Translations under genes and position numbers: made by a program | In this document: positions 8,830 to 21,025 of the stretch, one piece after another | Layout: each line of letters opens with the position of its first letter | Numbering within the stretch: position 1 is the first letter of the stretch | The notes under the pieces: generated by a model | What the model was told of the DNA's origin: nothing | Databases searched by the model: none | The model's input: the letters and a program-made list of their open reading frames with translations, nothing else | Assembly: GCA_946122785.1 (NCBI GenBank) | Contig: CAMGYJ010000011.1 | Coordinates: 8,370,001 to 8,434,000 of the forward strand | Direction of reading: 5' to 3' | DNA: 64,000 bases | Origin: Linum tenue | Lineage: Eukaryota; Streptophyta; Magnoliopsida; Malpighiales; Linaceae

Positions 8830-10780
8830 TGGCTAGAAACACCTTATGTTATGATCTATTATGGGTTCAAAAATAGCTTATATTATCCAAGTGATATGAA
8901 CAAGTGGTGTGAACAGGTTATGCACTTGTTATGTAATGCATATTGTAGACACCACATTTTGTCCGGAGCAACCACTCTACTTAGAACTCAAAATGATATC
9001 TTACTTAAAAAAATGAAAGGAGAATTTGAAGTTGAAGGTTAGATAGTTTGGTTGAGACTAGCAGTTGCAAGTCAATATGAACCAACAATTGTCAAATTTG
9101 CTCCTAGTCGATTTTAGGGCATAACTAGCTAAAATAGGATCGGTTTAAGTTAAGATTAGCAATGACAAATCTTAAATATAAGTTCTCAATTCGATGGAAG
9201 AAATGGCTATAGTGCGAAGTTTGTTGAACACTTTGGATTTGGATTCGAGGTTTGAAATGAGACTAATTGAATAGTGGAATGAGCTTTATTATCAAATATT
9301 CAAAATTGATACATCGTACAACTTGGAAAATGACCTCCAAATCAAGCGAGAATTAAAACTAATTACAAATTGAAGTGATTGCCTTCCTACTTTGAGCCCA
9401 AACAAATTGTGTACCTGCAAAAATAAAAGAGAGGAGAACAGATTAGTTTTAGCCCAAATTAAAATCTTGAACCCAGTTCAGGCCCAAGGGTAAAAGTCCA
9501 ATTCCAAATCTGATGCCCAACTAGAGCCCAGAGCCAGACCCAAATTCAAACTCGGCCCAAACCCAACAGGCCCAACTCAAGCCAACCAGTTCGGTCCAAA
9601 AGGCAACAATAAACCGACCTTGACCGATTCGGTCTGACCATATCTTATCGGCTCAAGATAGGGTGCATAACCATGGGTTATGCACCCATCAATAACCAAA
9701 TCTGGACCCTTCATTTAGAAAATCCAGATCTAAGGATGGAGAATTAAAGGCTATTTTTATTTTCACTAGCTTTCTTAATTGACTCATATCTTTTTCGTTT
9801 TAACTCGGATTTTAATTTTTTTTGTACAGATGGAACGAGTTCACCGTGCTCTACAAAATGAGATCAATTTTCAATATTTTTTTAGGAAAAAAAATTCTGG
9901 CCTCTCGGTACCAACTGCATACCATATGGTATCTTCTTCATTTTTAATTCGTTTTTGAAAACGTTTGCACAGCAGGGATGAGTTCATCATGATCTACTGG
10001 ATCTACAAATTTCTGGGTGAACAAATTACAGTACCAAAAAATACCACACAATACCATACAATACCACCCTGGTACGGGGTGGTATTGTGTGGTATACAAT
10101 GTTAAGAGTCATAAATTACAATTAATATACTTCTACTATCATGTATTCAACAATCCTACAGTATTGGTTTGTTCATACCACCATGGTAAGTTTTTCAAAA
10201 CATAGGTATGCTTTTATTTCAATACCAGTCAATACCATATGGTATAGGCTGGTAAAAAATGGCTCAATTTTTTTTTTGTTCGAAAAATATATTAAAGTGG
10301 ATAACATTTTGAAGAGCACAATTAATCTGATCTAACTGTGCAAAAAAAATTAAATTTTGACTTAAAATGAGCGAGAAATCGTCCGTCAAAGATCAAAGAG
10401 GGAAAAATTAAAGGCTTTCCATGAGAGAGAGGATGCTGATGTCATGCTTATGTGGACGGGTTACTCATGGTTACTCACCATAAGGTTACTCACCTGATCC
10501 ATTCCCTATCTTATCCAACCGACCAGGCACACTCTTCAAAGTCAGATTAAAAAAATTGACGAATCAGAGAGCGACACGTGGCAGGTTCATTTGCAATAAA
10601 TGAGCGCCTTCAGCTCTTTGTTGGAGGGGGGACGGATTTTGGAGAGGAAAATTAGACACTGAAACAGAAATTTCTAAAACACTCTGATATCTTCATTACA
10701 ACAGCAAATTTTGTCAAGAAATCTCAAGGGAGGAGCGATCAACGAAGTGTTCTTGGAGCAGAAATCCCAGTAAGGTTGGT
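8830..10780. other. AT-rich intergenic DNA without a gene
   Basis: No convincing coding frame is present. 9440-9620 is rich in GGCCCAA/GCCCA-type motifs. A G-box-like CACGTGGC lies at about 10575. The 10580-10790 stretch looks like an untranslated leader but leads to no frame. Confidence 0.4.
10041..10095. repeat. Perfect 16-bp inverted repeat (ATACCACA hairpin)
   Basis: ATACCACACAATACCA (10041-10056) is the exact reverse complement of TGGTATTGTGTGGTAT (10080-10095), with a 23-nt loop. Further ATACCA/TGGTAT motifs follow to about 10245, so it may be the core of a small MITE. Confidence 0.6.
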
Positions 10781-10789
10781 GCTTTCAAC

Positions 10790-12331
10790 TCTACTTCCAT
10801 GATTTGTGATAAATTTCATCTCATTAGGCATCGCTTTTACTCTATCATTATACCATTATAATCGTCCATCAACTTTATTTACTTTATGAGTGCCTTTACA
10901 TTCAAGCCATCAGTCCATTTTCTATTTAAACACTATATTATTACCGCTATCAAGATCTGCTTGCTCTGTTTACCGTTATTAGTCTTAACTTCGTGTCCAA
11001 CATCGTTTTAAATTTTAGTCATACTTTCAACTTCTTTTTTTAGCAAACATAACTTAAATCGACGTACACAACATCAATCGCCCAAAAGTTTAGCTAATAG
11101 AAATAAAATTTGGTTTCCTCGCCAGTCTATGGCAAGTCAAAATCCAAAGCAAATCAAAATCATCATAGTATTATCAAATTTTAGATTTCAAAACCCAACC
11201 CACGACAAAGTCCAACAAAATCACAAGATTTATATTCCCTAGTCTAACAAATCACATGCAGAGGCAGTGATTTATAATCGCCAAAACTAACTATTTACAG
11301 CTTGTTAATTACTTTCCCATTGTAGAACATTCTTTTTTAGCAAATTCTAGCATATCAAAACTATATCTGAAACCATCCATCAAATCCATCAATCCCATAT
11401 AGTCAAAACTCATTCACAACCTTATTTTCAAATACTCAGATCTGCAAATCAATTAGATCTACCAAAGCATAATCCGTTTTTTTAGTTTTAGATCTCTCAA
11501 TCCCAAACAGATCCGAGTTTAGAAGAACCTACCTAGATCTGACTTTTATTTTAGAACCTGCTTCAAAGCAAAAGTAGAGGTTAGAATCGATTAAAGAAGT
11601 AATAAAACAAAAATAAAAAAAACTCTCACCTGCCTTAGCCGTCCTCAAACCACCGCCGCGTTCGTTGCCGGCGGATTCTGGGGCCGGCGCCATCCTCTGT
11701 TTCTCTTCTTATCGAAACCCAAAGAAAACCCAGAAAGAAAAGAAAACAAATCAGAATCGTAAAACAAAATTAACCCTAGAAAGGCACATGCATGTAGATC
11801 TTTTCCTAGATCGATCCTTTCCCTTTTGCGTCGATTTGGGGGTATAGAGCCAGGGTTAGTGGCTGGCGCCTCATCAGATCTCTTCCCCATCGATCGAAAC
11901 CAAAACCCATAAGAAAAACATCAGAAAACGAAAGGTCAGAAACAAATTCAAACCAACAAAAATCGTCAAATAAAACCACATGCATGTTAAAACCTTACCT
12001 AATTCGGGCTTCCATTAGGAGATTGGTTGTGGCCGAGCTGTTTCTCGTGACCAGTAACGAGAGAATAGGATCGAGGTAGGATTAGGAGTCAGGGTTTTGA
12101 CTCAGAGAAAACCCAGAGAGTTTCGGCAGAGCAAAAACGAGAGGGAGAAGAGAGTGGCGGCGGGCCTTCGTTGCGGTCGTTAGGGTTTAGATTTTTGCGG
12201 TTTAGAAAGACGGCAGGAACGAGAGAGAAGAGAGAGAGGCGAGTGAGCGGCGGTGTTAGATGATGGCTAGGGTTTCGCTCTCTGGAAGAGAGACGAGAGA
12301 TGGAGAGGTGAAGAAGGATCGAGATCGAGGG
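10790..12331. other. Unassigned DNA with GC-rich islands
   Basis: There is an AT-rich first half, then 11630-12330 with several short frames on both strands (11645-11890, 12089-12367) and purine-rich tracts. None shows a known domain. The region could be the body of the LTR element whose remnant flanks the CACTA insertion, but I cannot show it. Confidence 0.3.
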
Positions 12332-12784
12332 TAGAGGTGGCAATTTCAATCCAATCCACCAATCCAATCCATCAATCCATTAAAAATATCCACCTAATCC
12401 AATCCATTTAAATCCAATCCATTTGATCCAAATCCAATTGGATTGGTGGATTCATGGATTGATCCATGGATCATTGGCAAATTACGGTTTAGTACCTATA
12501 ATTTTTATTTTTTACATTTTGGTACCTAAAATTTAATTTTTTATACGAAAAATATCATTGGAAAATTACGTTTTGGTACCTAAAATTTTTCATTGTGACA
12601 TTTTAGTACCTAAACTTTTTATATTTTACATATTGGTCCTTGGTTGAGGATGTCATTTGGATTCATGGATAATCCACCAATCCACTTGATCCAATCCATG
12701 AATCCACCAATCCATTAGATCCAATCCATTTGATCCATGGATCCACCTATCCAATCCACCAATCCAATCCATTTGCCACCTATA
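12332..12784. mobile_element. hAT-type MITE with 8-bp TSD
   Basis: The ends TAGAGGTGGCAA and TTGCCACCTATA form a short terminal inverted repeat. The exact 8-bp duplication ATCGAGGG flanks the element (12324-12331 and 12785-12792). The body near both ends is built from AATCCAATCCA-type repeats, and the middle contains repeated 'TTTGGTACCTAAAATTT'-like units. Terminal sequence and 8-bp TSD fit hAT. No transposase is present. Confidence 0.85.
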
Positions 12785-12792
12785 ATCGAGGG

Positions 12793-13269
12793 AGAGAGGG
12801 AGAGAGCAGCGGCCACGGGGTCGTTTAGGGTTAGGAGTTAGGTTAGGGTTATCCAAAAAGATGAATTTATACCCCTTTCATTAAAACGACGATCTTGCCC
12901 CTAGGTTCTCTCGTAAGTCGTAAATCACCGCCTCTGCCACCGCGTTTCCGTGAAACTACCAAAATACCCTCCCCCATCTCTACACTAAAACGAAAAATCC
13001 AAAAAAAATTACAGTCAACGAGTTTCGAACTCGCGTTCTCGGGGTCGGCTTGATTAGCGGATTGACCAGTTAGGCTGCAGGCGACTATTTGTTAATTTAA
13101 CCATCCCGCTTTAATTTATTTGTTTAAAGGCCTTAATACGAAATGTTAAATGCGGATTAAGTTTATCGCGTTTCTTTTCTAATACGTCAAACGTCTTCCC
13201 AATAACTAAATCTTTGCTTTATTGTCATAACATCACAATAATTTAAATGAAGTTTTATTAATGAAATGA
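12793..13269 (+). mobile_element. Left part of an LTR-like remnant split by the CACTA element
   Basis: The CACTA element's TSD shows that 13269 was once adjacent to 21026. The joined sequence reads into 21026-21516, which resembles the 3' part of a plant Ty3/gypsy LTR. The start is not defined. Confidence 0.35.
13012..13085 (-). other. tRNA-like pol III promoter motifs
   Basis: On the - strand, a box-A-like CCTAACTGGTCAATCC is followed about 40 nt later by a T-arm-like GCGAGTTCGAAACTCG containing a box-B core. A cloverleaf cannot be closed cleanly, so this is not a functional tRNA gene. It may be a tRNA-derived piece of a SINE or of an LTR leader. Confidence 0.35.
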
Positions 13270-13625
13270 CACTACAAGAAAAACTACCTTTTGCAACCAA
13301 AAACTTTACAACCAAATTAAAATTGGTTGTGAAAAGGCTACTATAAGCCACCAATTAAATTTTGGTAGCTAAAATATTAAAATATTGTTTGTCAATTAAA
13401 ATTAAAGTATTTATAACCAAATAAAATTTGAGAAGACCAAATAATTTGGTAGCAAAATAAATTTTAATATTTCCAACCAAATAATTTTGGTAGAAAAATC
13501 TTTTTTAAAATTTTCAACCAAATAACTTTGGTATCAAAATCATCTTGACTTTTCTCAATTAAATATTTTGGTTGTAAATGCAATAAAAAGTTTCCAGCAA
13601 CTAATTTATTTGGTTGTGATTGTAT
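13270..13625. repeat. Left subterminal repeat array of the CACTA element
   Basis: Many short copies of AACCAAA and TTTGGTTG/TTTGGTAG occur in both orientations within about 350 bp, the usual transposase-binding region of CACTA elements. Confidence 0.75.
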
Positions 13626-14466
13626 GGATGTTAAATGAAAATTTAAGTACTATATTCTCTCTCTCACCCTTCCTTCCGACCTTCCTCCAATCGAGAACCC
13701 CACTTCACTTCACTTCTCCTCTCCCCTTCCTCTTCTTCTTCCTCTTTGCTACTCTGAGTTATTCAATACTAGATTGTGTCCCGGCCGATTGGCCGGATAG
13801 TTACGTATTCTTTTTCGTGCCAATTTGATCTTGGTTATAATTTTTAAAAGTACTGTTTTTCTGCTTATGATTCAATTAGATTCCTATAATTTTTAAAAAA
13901 GACCAGATCATAACTCGGTTAGTTGGAGAAAAACAAAGCACATGTCCTTACATGATCCGATTCCATATATATTTCAGATTTTCAGTCATTTTTTTCAATC
14001 TAATGCTATATTATGATTTGGAGTTCAGCCCTAATTCATGTTGTACAATATTTATCTGTTTCAATGGCTTGGCTGAGCATTAAACTTAATGTTACTGTAT
14101 TGGCGTCTATCCGGAAATATCGATCCCAAACGGTTGACAATTTCAAAGGTATGAAATGGTTGAACCACAGTTGACCAACGATTTTAATATAAAAATATCA
14201 TACTTCTAACTTTTTCTGCATTGGTAGAGGGAGAGTGGGTGGGTGTTTGGACCCACTTTGGCTTCGGAGGAAAATGGTTAAATTAGGTTCAATAGTTAAC
14301 TGACATTAAAATCTGTGCACATCTAACTGAGAAAGGTTCATAGAGAGGTCTTGTGTTTGACTCTTGTTAAGCGCACGGTATTCAGATTTATGCAAACTTC
14401 AATTTCATATAAGTTGACATTCTTATGAGGGAGTGTGCTAATAAAATGTATAAGATATATTATTGA

Positions 14467-14690
14467 ATCTCTCTCAACAACTCAAGTTATTGATACTAAA
14501 CGATTCTTGACAAAAACACACTATTCGAAAGCAAACGACTAACTAAATCATAAACAATCGTTTTGTATATGATTTATTTTTAAACCTCTCTCTACAACTC
14601 AAGTCTTTGATACTAAACAGTTTTTGACACCAAACACCATTCGAAAGAGAATGAATAACTAAATCATGAATAATTGGTTGGTACATCAGA
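14467..14690. repeat. Imperfect tandem duplication, about 120-bp unit
   Basis: Both units contain the order 'CAACTCAAGT', 'TTGATACTAAAC', 'ATTCGAAAG' and 'TAACTAAATCAT'. The copies have diverged by substitutions and small indels. Confidence 0.6.
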
Positions 14691-15199
14691 ATGATATTCT
14701 TGATAGATTCGACTACTAATGTCTTTTAATTTACCAATATTTTACGAATATAAGATTATATGGTGAATGATTAAAAAGGTTAACAAAATTTATTTTATCA
14801 GGTACATTTTTTCTAAGTGTACCCACTTTAGACGAAATCCTAACTAAGTCTCTATTTTTTATATACCTTCTGGTACGATTTACAGTCATTTTGAATTTAT
14901 TTCTATTCACTTGTATTGTGGTGCTATCACTCAATATGTTGTAGACAATGACAAATATTAATACATGGATTGAGATGAAAGCCCGTGATAACACATCATT
15001 GATTTATTTTTACAGAACACAATAAATTAAGAGATATATTATTTGCTGTCAATATAATTACTATTTATTGTCAACACAATTATTATTTGTTAGCAATAGT
15101 TATTTTGCAACATTAATGACAAATGGTAACTAAGTTGGCGGCAAATAGAATAGATGTGCACTAAATTAAAGTGACATCCAATCGAATAGCTTAAAATAC

Positions 15200-16130
15200 A
15201 AAATTTCAGAAATGAACAAATACTGGAAAAGGTAAAAGTGAAAGCAAGAATAGCTCTACATCTTTTTCCGGCGGCTGTACAAACTTCGGCTGATGATTTT
15301 GTCCACGGGTAGTAGCCATTAATTTATGGTGGGCATTAAGAAGCTTAGTAATTTCTTGCCTAAGCAATTTGATAACAATGGGCAATGGGTGGTTATTGAT
15401 TTCATAAGGGAAAGGAGCCACAAACTGGGTCTGGGTCTCTGACTCTCTGGGAGAGACGGTAGCAGTTAGCACCGATGGAATAGAAAGAGGGGGCGTGGGC
15501 CCGTAGGTTATTGGGATTTTGAGGAGCGCTTTTTTGGGACTCACACAGCGATAGAGAAGGATTTTTGCATTTACATCTTTGCCCCTCCGCACTATGCGGG
15601 TTATGCAGCAGAGGCTGATGTGGCAATTTATTTACGGTGACATTCCCTTATATTTATTTGTAGATTAAGTAAAATTGATTCCCCTAAATAAATTTCAACT
15701 CCTCACTTTCCACCGAATTCTCCATATTCCATACGCTCTGTCGACGACTTGAGTTCTTCGATAAAATCATCGAGGGATGAAATAGATGACTCACCGCCTC
15801 CAGCAGGGGCGGTGATCTCTCCTCCGTTGTCGAACTGGAAGCGATCTCGCTTTGATTTGCTGAAGCTCTTCCTAACTAGGAACTTGCAGCTCAGCTCCAA
15901 TCCTAGCCATGGAGTCAATCCCTCGCCAGTGGCACTCAGATTTTTATCTCTACTTCGCCGCAACAGGCCGGATTTCATCTTCTCCTCTATGTTCTACTCT
16001 TGGCTCGACAAGTAATCCTAGTATTCTTCTCGTATCCGTGTGTAAGATACGGAATCCTTTCGGATTTTGATTAATTCGAGTGACATCTCTCTATTTCTCT
16101 CTTCATTGAGCTAGGTTTTTGGAAATTTCA
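15200..16130. other. GC-rich island in the CACTA interior, unidentified
   Basis: The - strand frames at 15206-15592 (128 codons) and 15703-15978 (91 codons), and a + strand frame at 15749-16015, overlap here. Composition is more gene-like than the surroundings, but no domain is recognised. It could be a captured first exon or promoter. Confidence 0.3.
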
Positions 16131-16369
16131 GTCAATTTTCCGAGCTGTAGGTAAATCTCCTCTACGCGGTGGCAGAGCACTTGAACGGGAGTCGATGAAG
16201 ATCACGGCGGTGTCGGGCGATAGCAGAGGGTAAGTGAATAGCATCTCGGGCTGCAGTTCAGTGTGGCGGCAACATGATTCAAACTCGGCTACTAAGCTGT
16301 GAGTTGCTAGGTTGCGAACCAGAAGAGGCGCTGGCGGTGAGTTTTGCATTGAAGTTTTACAGGATTCAA

Positions 16370-16490
16370 GATGAAGCGTGACGATGGAGAACCTGCTGAC
16401 GAGCTGCTGCTGGATATATGGCAGAGGTTGCCTTAGACGAAATCACGTCAAGGTACCGATCGTTCTACCAGCTTTGAATTGATTCTTCCC
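16370..16490 (+). pseudogene. Possible captured F-box start
   Basis: Reading from 16371 gives MKRDDGEPADELLLDIWQRLP, then a stop. In a neighbouring frame EITSRYRSFYQL follows. The pattern DELLLDIxxRLP...SRYRSF resembles the beginning of a plant F-box. The frame break and short length make this tentative. Confidence 0.28.
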
Positions 16491-16499
16491 TTGTTCGTT

Positions 16500-19128
16500 T
16501 TTCAGCTTTCTCAGTTTCTAATTTCAATATTTGATCGACAACTATTTGGGTAAATGTTAGGGATCGGGGTTGGTGGAAGGAGACGTGCTCATATTCATTA
16601 TTTGGTCAAGTATAAGTGAGTTCCCCTTTTTTATTTATTGATTTTTGTGTTCATCGGAACTAAGACTCAGTTGTTGAACCACGCTTTCCTGCTAGCAATA
16701 GCTGGCTTTCCTGCTGAGAATTAGTAATTATAGTAGACTACTGCCGAGAATCATTGATTTGAATAAATCATATGTTGATGGTTTCGTGATAAGCATGTTG
16801 CCGTTGTTGCAGTTGTTGGATATGCATGCTCTTGTTATAAGGAGTAAGGACTAAGGATTAATGGAATGAGAAGTTGGAAGCGGTCACTGCTACTTCCTCA
16901 GAGCTTGATATATATTCCTACAATTGAGTGGTACTTGCTTCTGGCCAAATATGGGTGGGTGCTACTGGTTTGCATGCAGATACATATCAATATAGTTTCA
17001 TCCAATAAACTCATGCATGGGCCTGATTGTCATGAATTATCAAGGGGGGTTATATTGGGTTGCATAATAGTTTCCTTTCATTTCATAAAATGCAAGCCTT
17101 TTAGCTATGTTACATGTCGGAGGACAAGGATGAATGAGAGCATTTGTACTGAATGTTGGTTTTTCTTGTCAATTATCAGTTACTAATCTTCTCTGATGTG
17201 GGTTCAGTCCTTAATCCATTGTGATTTTCTTCCCCTTCTGACTCTGTATTATGGCTTCATGATGTGGAATAATAGTTTCTACCGAATCCAACCTTTTCTT
17301 TCTTGTTTGGGATAAGTAACCTTCCTTTTCTTTCCTATTTTTCCATTCTCCTGAATCCAGGTGTTGTTGTTTCTCGGGTCAATTACAAAAACGATCAAAC
17401 AAATTGATGGGTCGTTGCGGAATCATAAGTTACTGTAGTTAGCTGACATATTTGTGGGACTACTTCAGTAGTAGCTAGCGAGTGATACATATGAATGCCC
17501 TTGCTTGCTCACTTGCTCAGAGATTGTGAACCAAGTGATATATATGAATGCCCTTTCTTTCTTTTTTCTTTCTGTTTAAGACAGCAGCAACGTGAAGCTT
17601 GGGTTCTATGACTATAACATTAGGGTAACCTTCTAGTTTGATAGCATCACAACTATGTTGTAATTCTCGAGGTGTTGGGTTCTAGTTCCAAAGAGACTCC
17701 CGGTTGATCTAACTCTAATCTATAGTTTTGAAGTTTCCATATGTTCATCAGATTGTAAAACGGAAGATGTCGATTTACTGTTGTTGTGACTCCTTCAGGC
17801 TTCTCAGGAGCAAACATCAGCAATTATGTTGCTGTGATTTTGTTGTTTCCTTGTTGCAGAAGGACTTCTCACCGAGAGCAGAAGAGTTTGCTTAAGCTAC
17901 TGCCTCTCAGCTCTAGTTACCAGGTTTGAATTTTTCTGTATAATTATTGCGTTTGCTGCATTATTATTGAAGGTTTATCCAATTTGATGCTTCTTCATGT
18001 CTTGGGTTTTCTTTCTCCTTCCCTTGTTGCCTTTACTGAAATCATGTTAAACTTCACATTGCCATAATGTATCTCTCTATTTATGGTTCTCTTTTTATGA
18101 TCTGCCATTATGGTTGGTTGATTAGGCCTGGATTCTGGCATAGTTCGAAATCTAGATTGGTCCCTTTTCAATATACTGATTTTCATTTTCTTTTGCACTC
18201 AGTTCACAATTCATGTTGTGTGGTTGGTTATGCAGTACATCAGTACTATTATCCAGAACTTGTAGCATCTTTTTAAAGGGTTTGTTGTGATGAACGCAGA
18301 ATTGGCAACCAGTATTTGAATCAGTATTTGTTGTGATGTACGTAGAATTTCTGAATTTCTGTTGACTTCACGAGAACAAGGAGGTTTGAGATGCTCTAAG
18401 GTAACAAGAAACTAGTTCTCATGTCATGGGTGTTGTATACGTGATGGTTGTAAGGCTATAAATAGAATTGTTGCTTGTTCTGATCATGGTTTTACTGGAA
18501 CTGAAATTCACACCTGTCTTGTTGGGCTGCGACAGGAGTTTATGTGAAGGTATCCGCATCTCGAGCTTTCTGTTTTGTCTTATAAAGTTGGCGACCCATA
18601 TTTTCCCAGACTCAATAGCAAAGTGATAAGTTCACTCCTCTTCTCATATTTCCTTCCTCTGTTATTGGAAGAGAGAGCCAACCTTGCTAGAAAGACTTGG
18701 AACTGCTCTGTAAGTTTGTTGTTCTCTGTTCTGCTGTGATTATTAACTCCGACTTGTGCTCAAAGATCCGGTACCATATTTTTGTTGGAGGTGTTCTTAC
18801 TGAAGGTTCATGCCGATTTAATCAATTTGATCAGCATTCTGCTTGTTGTCTGGCCTTCTTTGCTTGTAGAAAAACTTCCTCTTGAAAGTTATGAAAAGGC
18901 AAGGTTGAGGTTTGCACATGCTGAGACTATGGTTCCCTTTTCATGTTCTATAGCTTCCTATTTCCTGTTCTTTCTTCAACAGGATGAGTATTCTCAAGGC
19001 AAAACATGAGGTATATATGACTATTGAGATGACTGGTGTGGTCGTCTGCGTAGCTAGCACATATTCCACGTGACCTTAATTGATGGATGCGCACATGAAA
19101 TATTTATTCATTAATTGTTTGGTTTCAG
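16500..19128. other. CACTA interior, intron-like DNA with unidentified exon-like pieces
   Basis: T-rich stretches with TGCAG/TTCAG acceptors and GT donors suggest introns of captured genes (for example around 17860-17925). No exon could be assigned to a family. Confidence 0.35.
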
Positions 19129-19314
19129 GGATTACTCTAACACAGGAACAGTTTATAAATCCCCCGACTCTGGTGGGGAATGTGGAGTTCCTTACGAGAC
19201 ATACTTCCCAATGCCAACCTCTGACGAGGACAAGCCATAGTACTCTCTATTGAACAGGGAAGTGTTCACTTCAGTAATCTCAACTGAGCATCCCTGGTCA
19301 GATGCTCTCAATAG
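19129..19314 (+). pseudogene. Captured exon of a purple acid phosphatase
   Basis: Translation from 19130 gives DYSNTGTVYKSPDSGGECGV, then PYETYFPMPT, DEDKP, a TAG stop, and later VISTEHPWSDAL. The DSGGECGV-PYETYFPMP block and the STEHxWS block are hallmarks of plant purple acid phosphatases of the type often annotated 'probable inactive PAP', in the metallophosphoesterase domain. The exon is bounded by TTTCAG| and |GTACTG, so its splice sites were captured too. The codon after DEDKP is TAG where the family has Trp (DKPWYS), and the following residues are degraded. Other exons of the gene could not be identified nearby. It lies inside the CACTA element (13270-21022), so it is a transduplicated fragment and not a host gene. 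Confidence 0.8.
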
Positions 19315-20264
19315 GTACTGAACCAAATTAACTCTTTTCATTTATTCAACAGGTAACCCATCGATGGAAAGGAATATTTATCTTGTTTTCTGTACTTCTT
19401 TCAAGAATTATCTTCTACTGAGACTTGGTGGTTATGAAATTACTTAAAGAGTTGTTATGAAATTACTTGTAAAAGTATGTTAGCAAATATTAAGTTGCAA
19501 TGCATTCTAGATTGCAGTCATTTGAAGTTAAAGAAGAGATGGCGGAAGAGGCCAGAATCCCTGGAATCTGGCAGTAGATGTAAGAATTCCAAGAAGCAGG
19601 TCATTATACCTCAAGAATTCCACTTTGACATGTATGTAAGAACTCCACCTCTATTACTTAAGCTTATAACTTTAGTAGGAAGTTTTAGTTTAGCATGGCA
19701 AAGGTATTTTTTTTTTGGTTTAACTGTTGCTTTCCAAGAAATTGGCGGAGCAAATGCTTTATTCTTTGATTTAGAGTTTGACCTCTATACTGCTTCTAAA
19801 ACGCGAACCTTGTTTTTGTTTTACTTCCATATGCTTGATAAGTCTAGGTGTTAAAATTTGAATGATGCTGGGCCTTTTCAGAACTAAAAAATGATGTCGA
19901 TGGGCTGTTGCTATTGTTCGTGGAAATGAAGAGCTTGTTTATATGAACGAGGACATGCTCTAAATTCAGGTGATATGCCCTTTTCTTGGTTTCTTTTCTG
20001 TCCAATCTATGTTTACTTTATACTGGCTCTTTCTATAAGAAAGGATTTCAATTGTTTCTTTTTGTCATCTGCAGAAGAAAATGTTGATGGTGAACTATTG
20101 AATGATGGACTATTGGCAACTATAAAGAGGGTACATTTTGTAGTGTTTGCATTTTGTTCATCTTAAGTTAGTTATAGATGCAATTGTATGAAATAGTGAG
20201 GTTATTCTTAGTGATGACATAACAATTTGTTAAAGACGAGATGTGACATGTACACTTTCTTACT
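19315..20264. other. CACTA interior after the phosphatase exon
   Basis: Short exon-like pieces occur (about 19497-19580, which encodes EEMAEEARIPGIW, and 20074-20130, which encodes EENVDGELLNDGLLATIKR), separated by T-rich DNA. I cannot name their source genes. Confidence 0.3.
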
Positions 20265-21022
20265 ATAATTCAATTTAAATTTTTAAATGGTGCATTTTAA
20301 TGACCAAACTCTCATGAACGAAATTGGTCATATAAAATGATTTATTTTGTCGGCTTATGTGTTTTCGCAACCAATTTTTATGGTTTTGTAACGCTTTCAT
20401 AATTAAAATAATTAGTCGCAAAAATTGACATGATTGGTTGGCATATGTATTTTTTACAACCAAATTTTAAGGTTGACTTATAATTCTATAACTAAAACAT
20501 TTGGTTGTCAAAATGGTTTAATTGGTTGAGTTACATGTTTTTCACGACCAAATCTCAAGGTTGTTTTACATTTTTATGACAAAAATATTTAGTCGTTTAA
20601 AATGATATAATTGGTCGGCATATGTATTTTTCACGACCAAATTTTATAGTTGTATTAAAATTTTATAACCAAAATTATTGGTTGTCATAATGATATTATC
20701 GGTTACTAATAGTCACACAAAAAATTTGTCATTAGTATTTATGGCGACCAATCAACTACATTTTGCAACCAAAAGTATGGTCTATGACAACCAAATTTAA
20801 ATTGTCACAAAAAACTAAGAGTTTTAGCATTGGCAGAATTGGTTGCGATAGCCTGATTTTTCGCAACCAATCATTATTTTGGTTGCATTAGGAATTCGTA
20901 ACGCGGCTATAGCGACCAAATCTGCTACCAAATATATTTGGTTGCGAAAATGTATCGATAACCATTTTTTGACTTTTAGGGACCATATATTTTGGTTGCA
21001 AAAAGCCATTTTTCTTGTAGTG
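20265..21022. repeat. Right subterminal repeat array of the CACTA element
   Basis: There are about twenty copies of (A)ACCAAATTTTxxGGTTG-like motifs in alternating orientation, ending in the terminal inverted repeat at 21009-21022. It is the counterpart of the left array but about twice as long. Confidence 0.75.
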
Positions 21023-21025
21023 TGA

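Larger units (their letters stand above)
13270..21022. mobile_element. Non-autonomous CACTA transposon carrying gene fragments
   Basis: The left end CACTACAAGAAAAACTACC is mirrored by the right end ending TTTTTCTTGTAGTG. The 3-bp duplication TGA flanks it (13267-13269 and 21023-21025). Both subterminal regions are packed with short direct and inverted repeats of the AACCAAAT/TTGGTTG type. This is the En/Spm (CACTA) pattern: identical termini, 3-bp TSD and subterminal repeats. No transposase frame is readable. The interior instead contains plant-gene-like DNA with intron signals, including a purple acid phosphatase exon at 19129-19314. It is therefore a large non-autonomous, gene-capturing CACTA element. 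Confidence 0.85.

Noticed and set aside
13012..13085. Functional tRNA gene
   Set aside because: Acceptor stem and anticodon arm cannot be formed; only pol III-like boxes remain.
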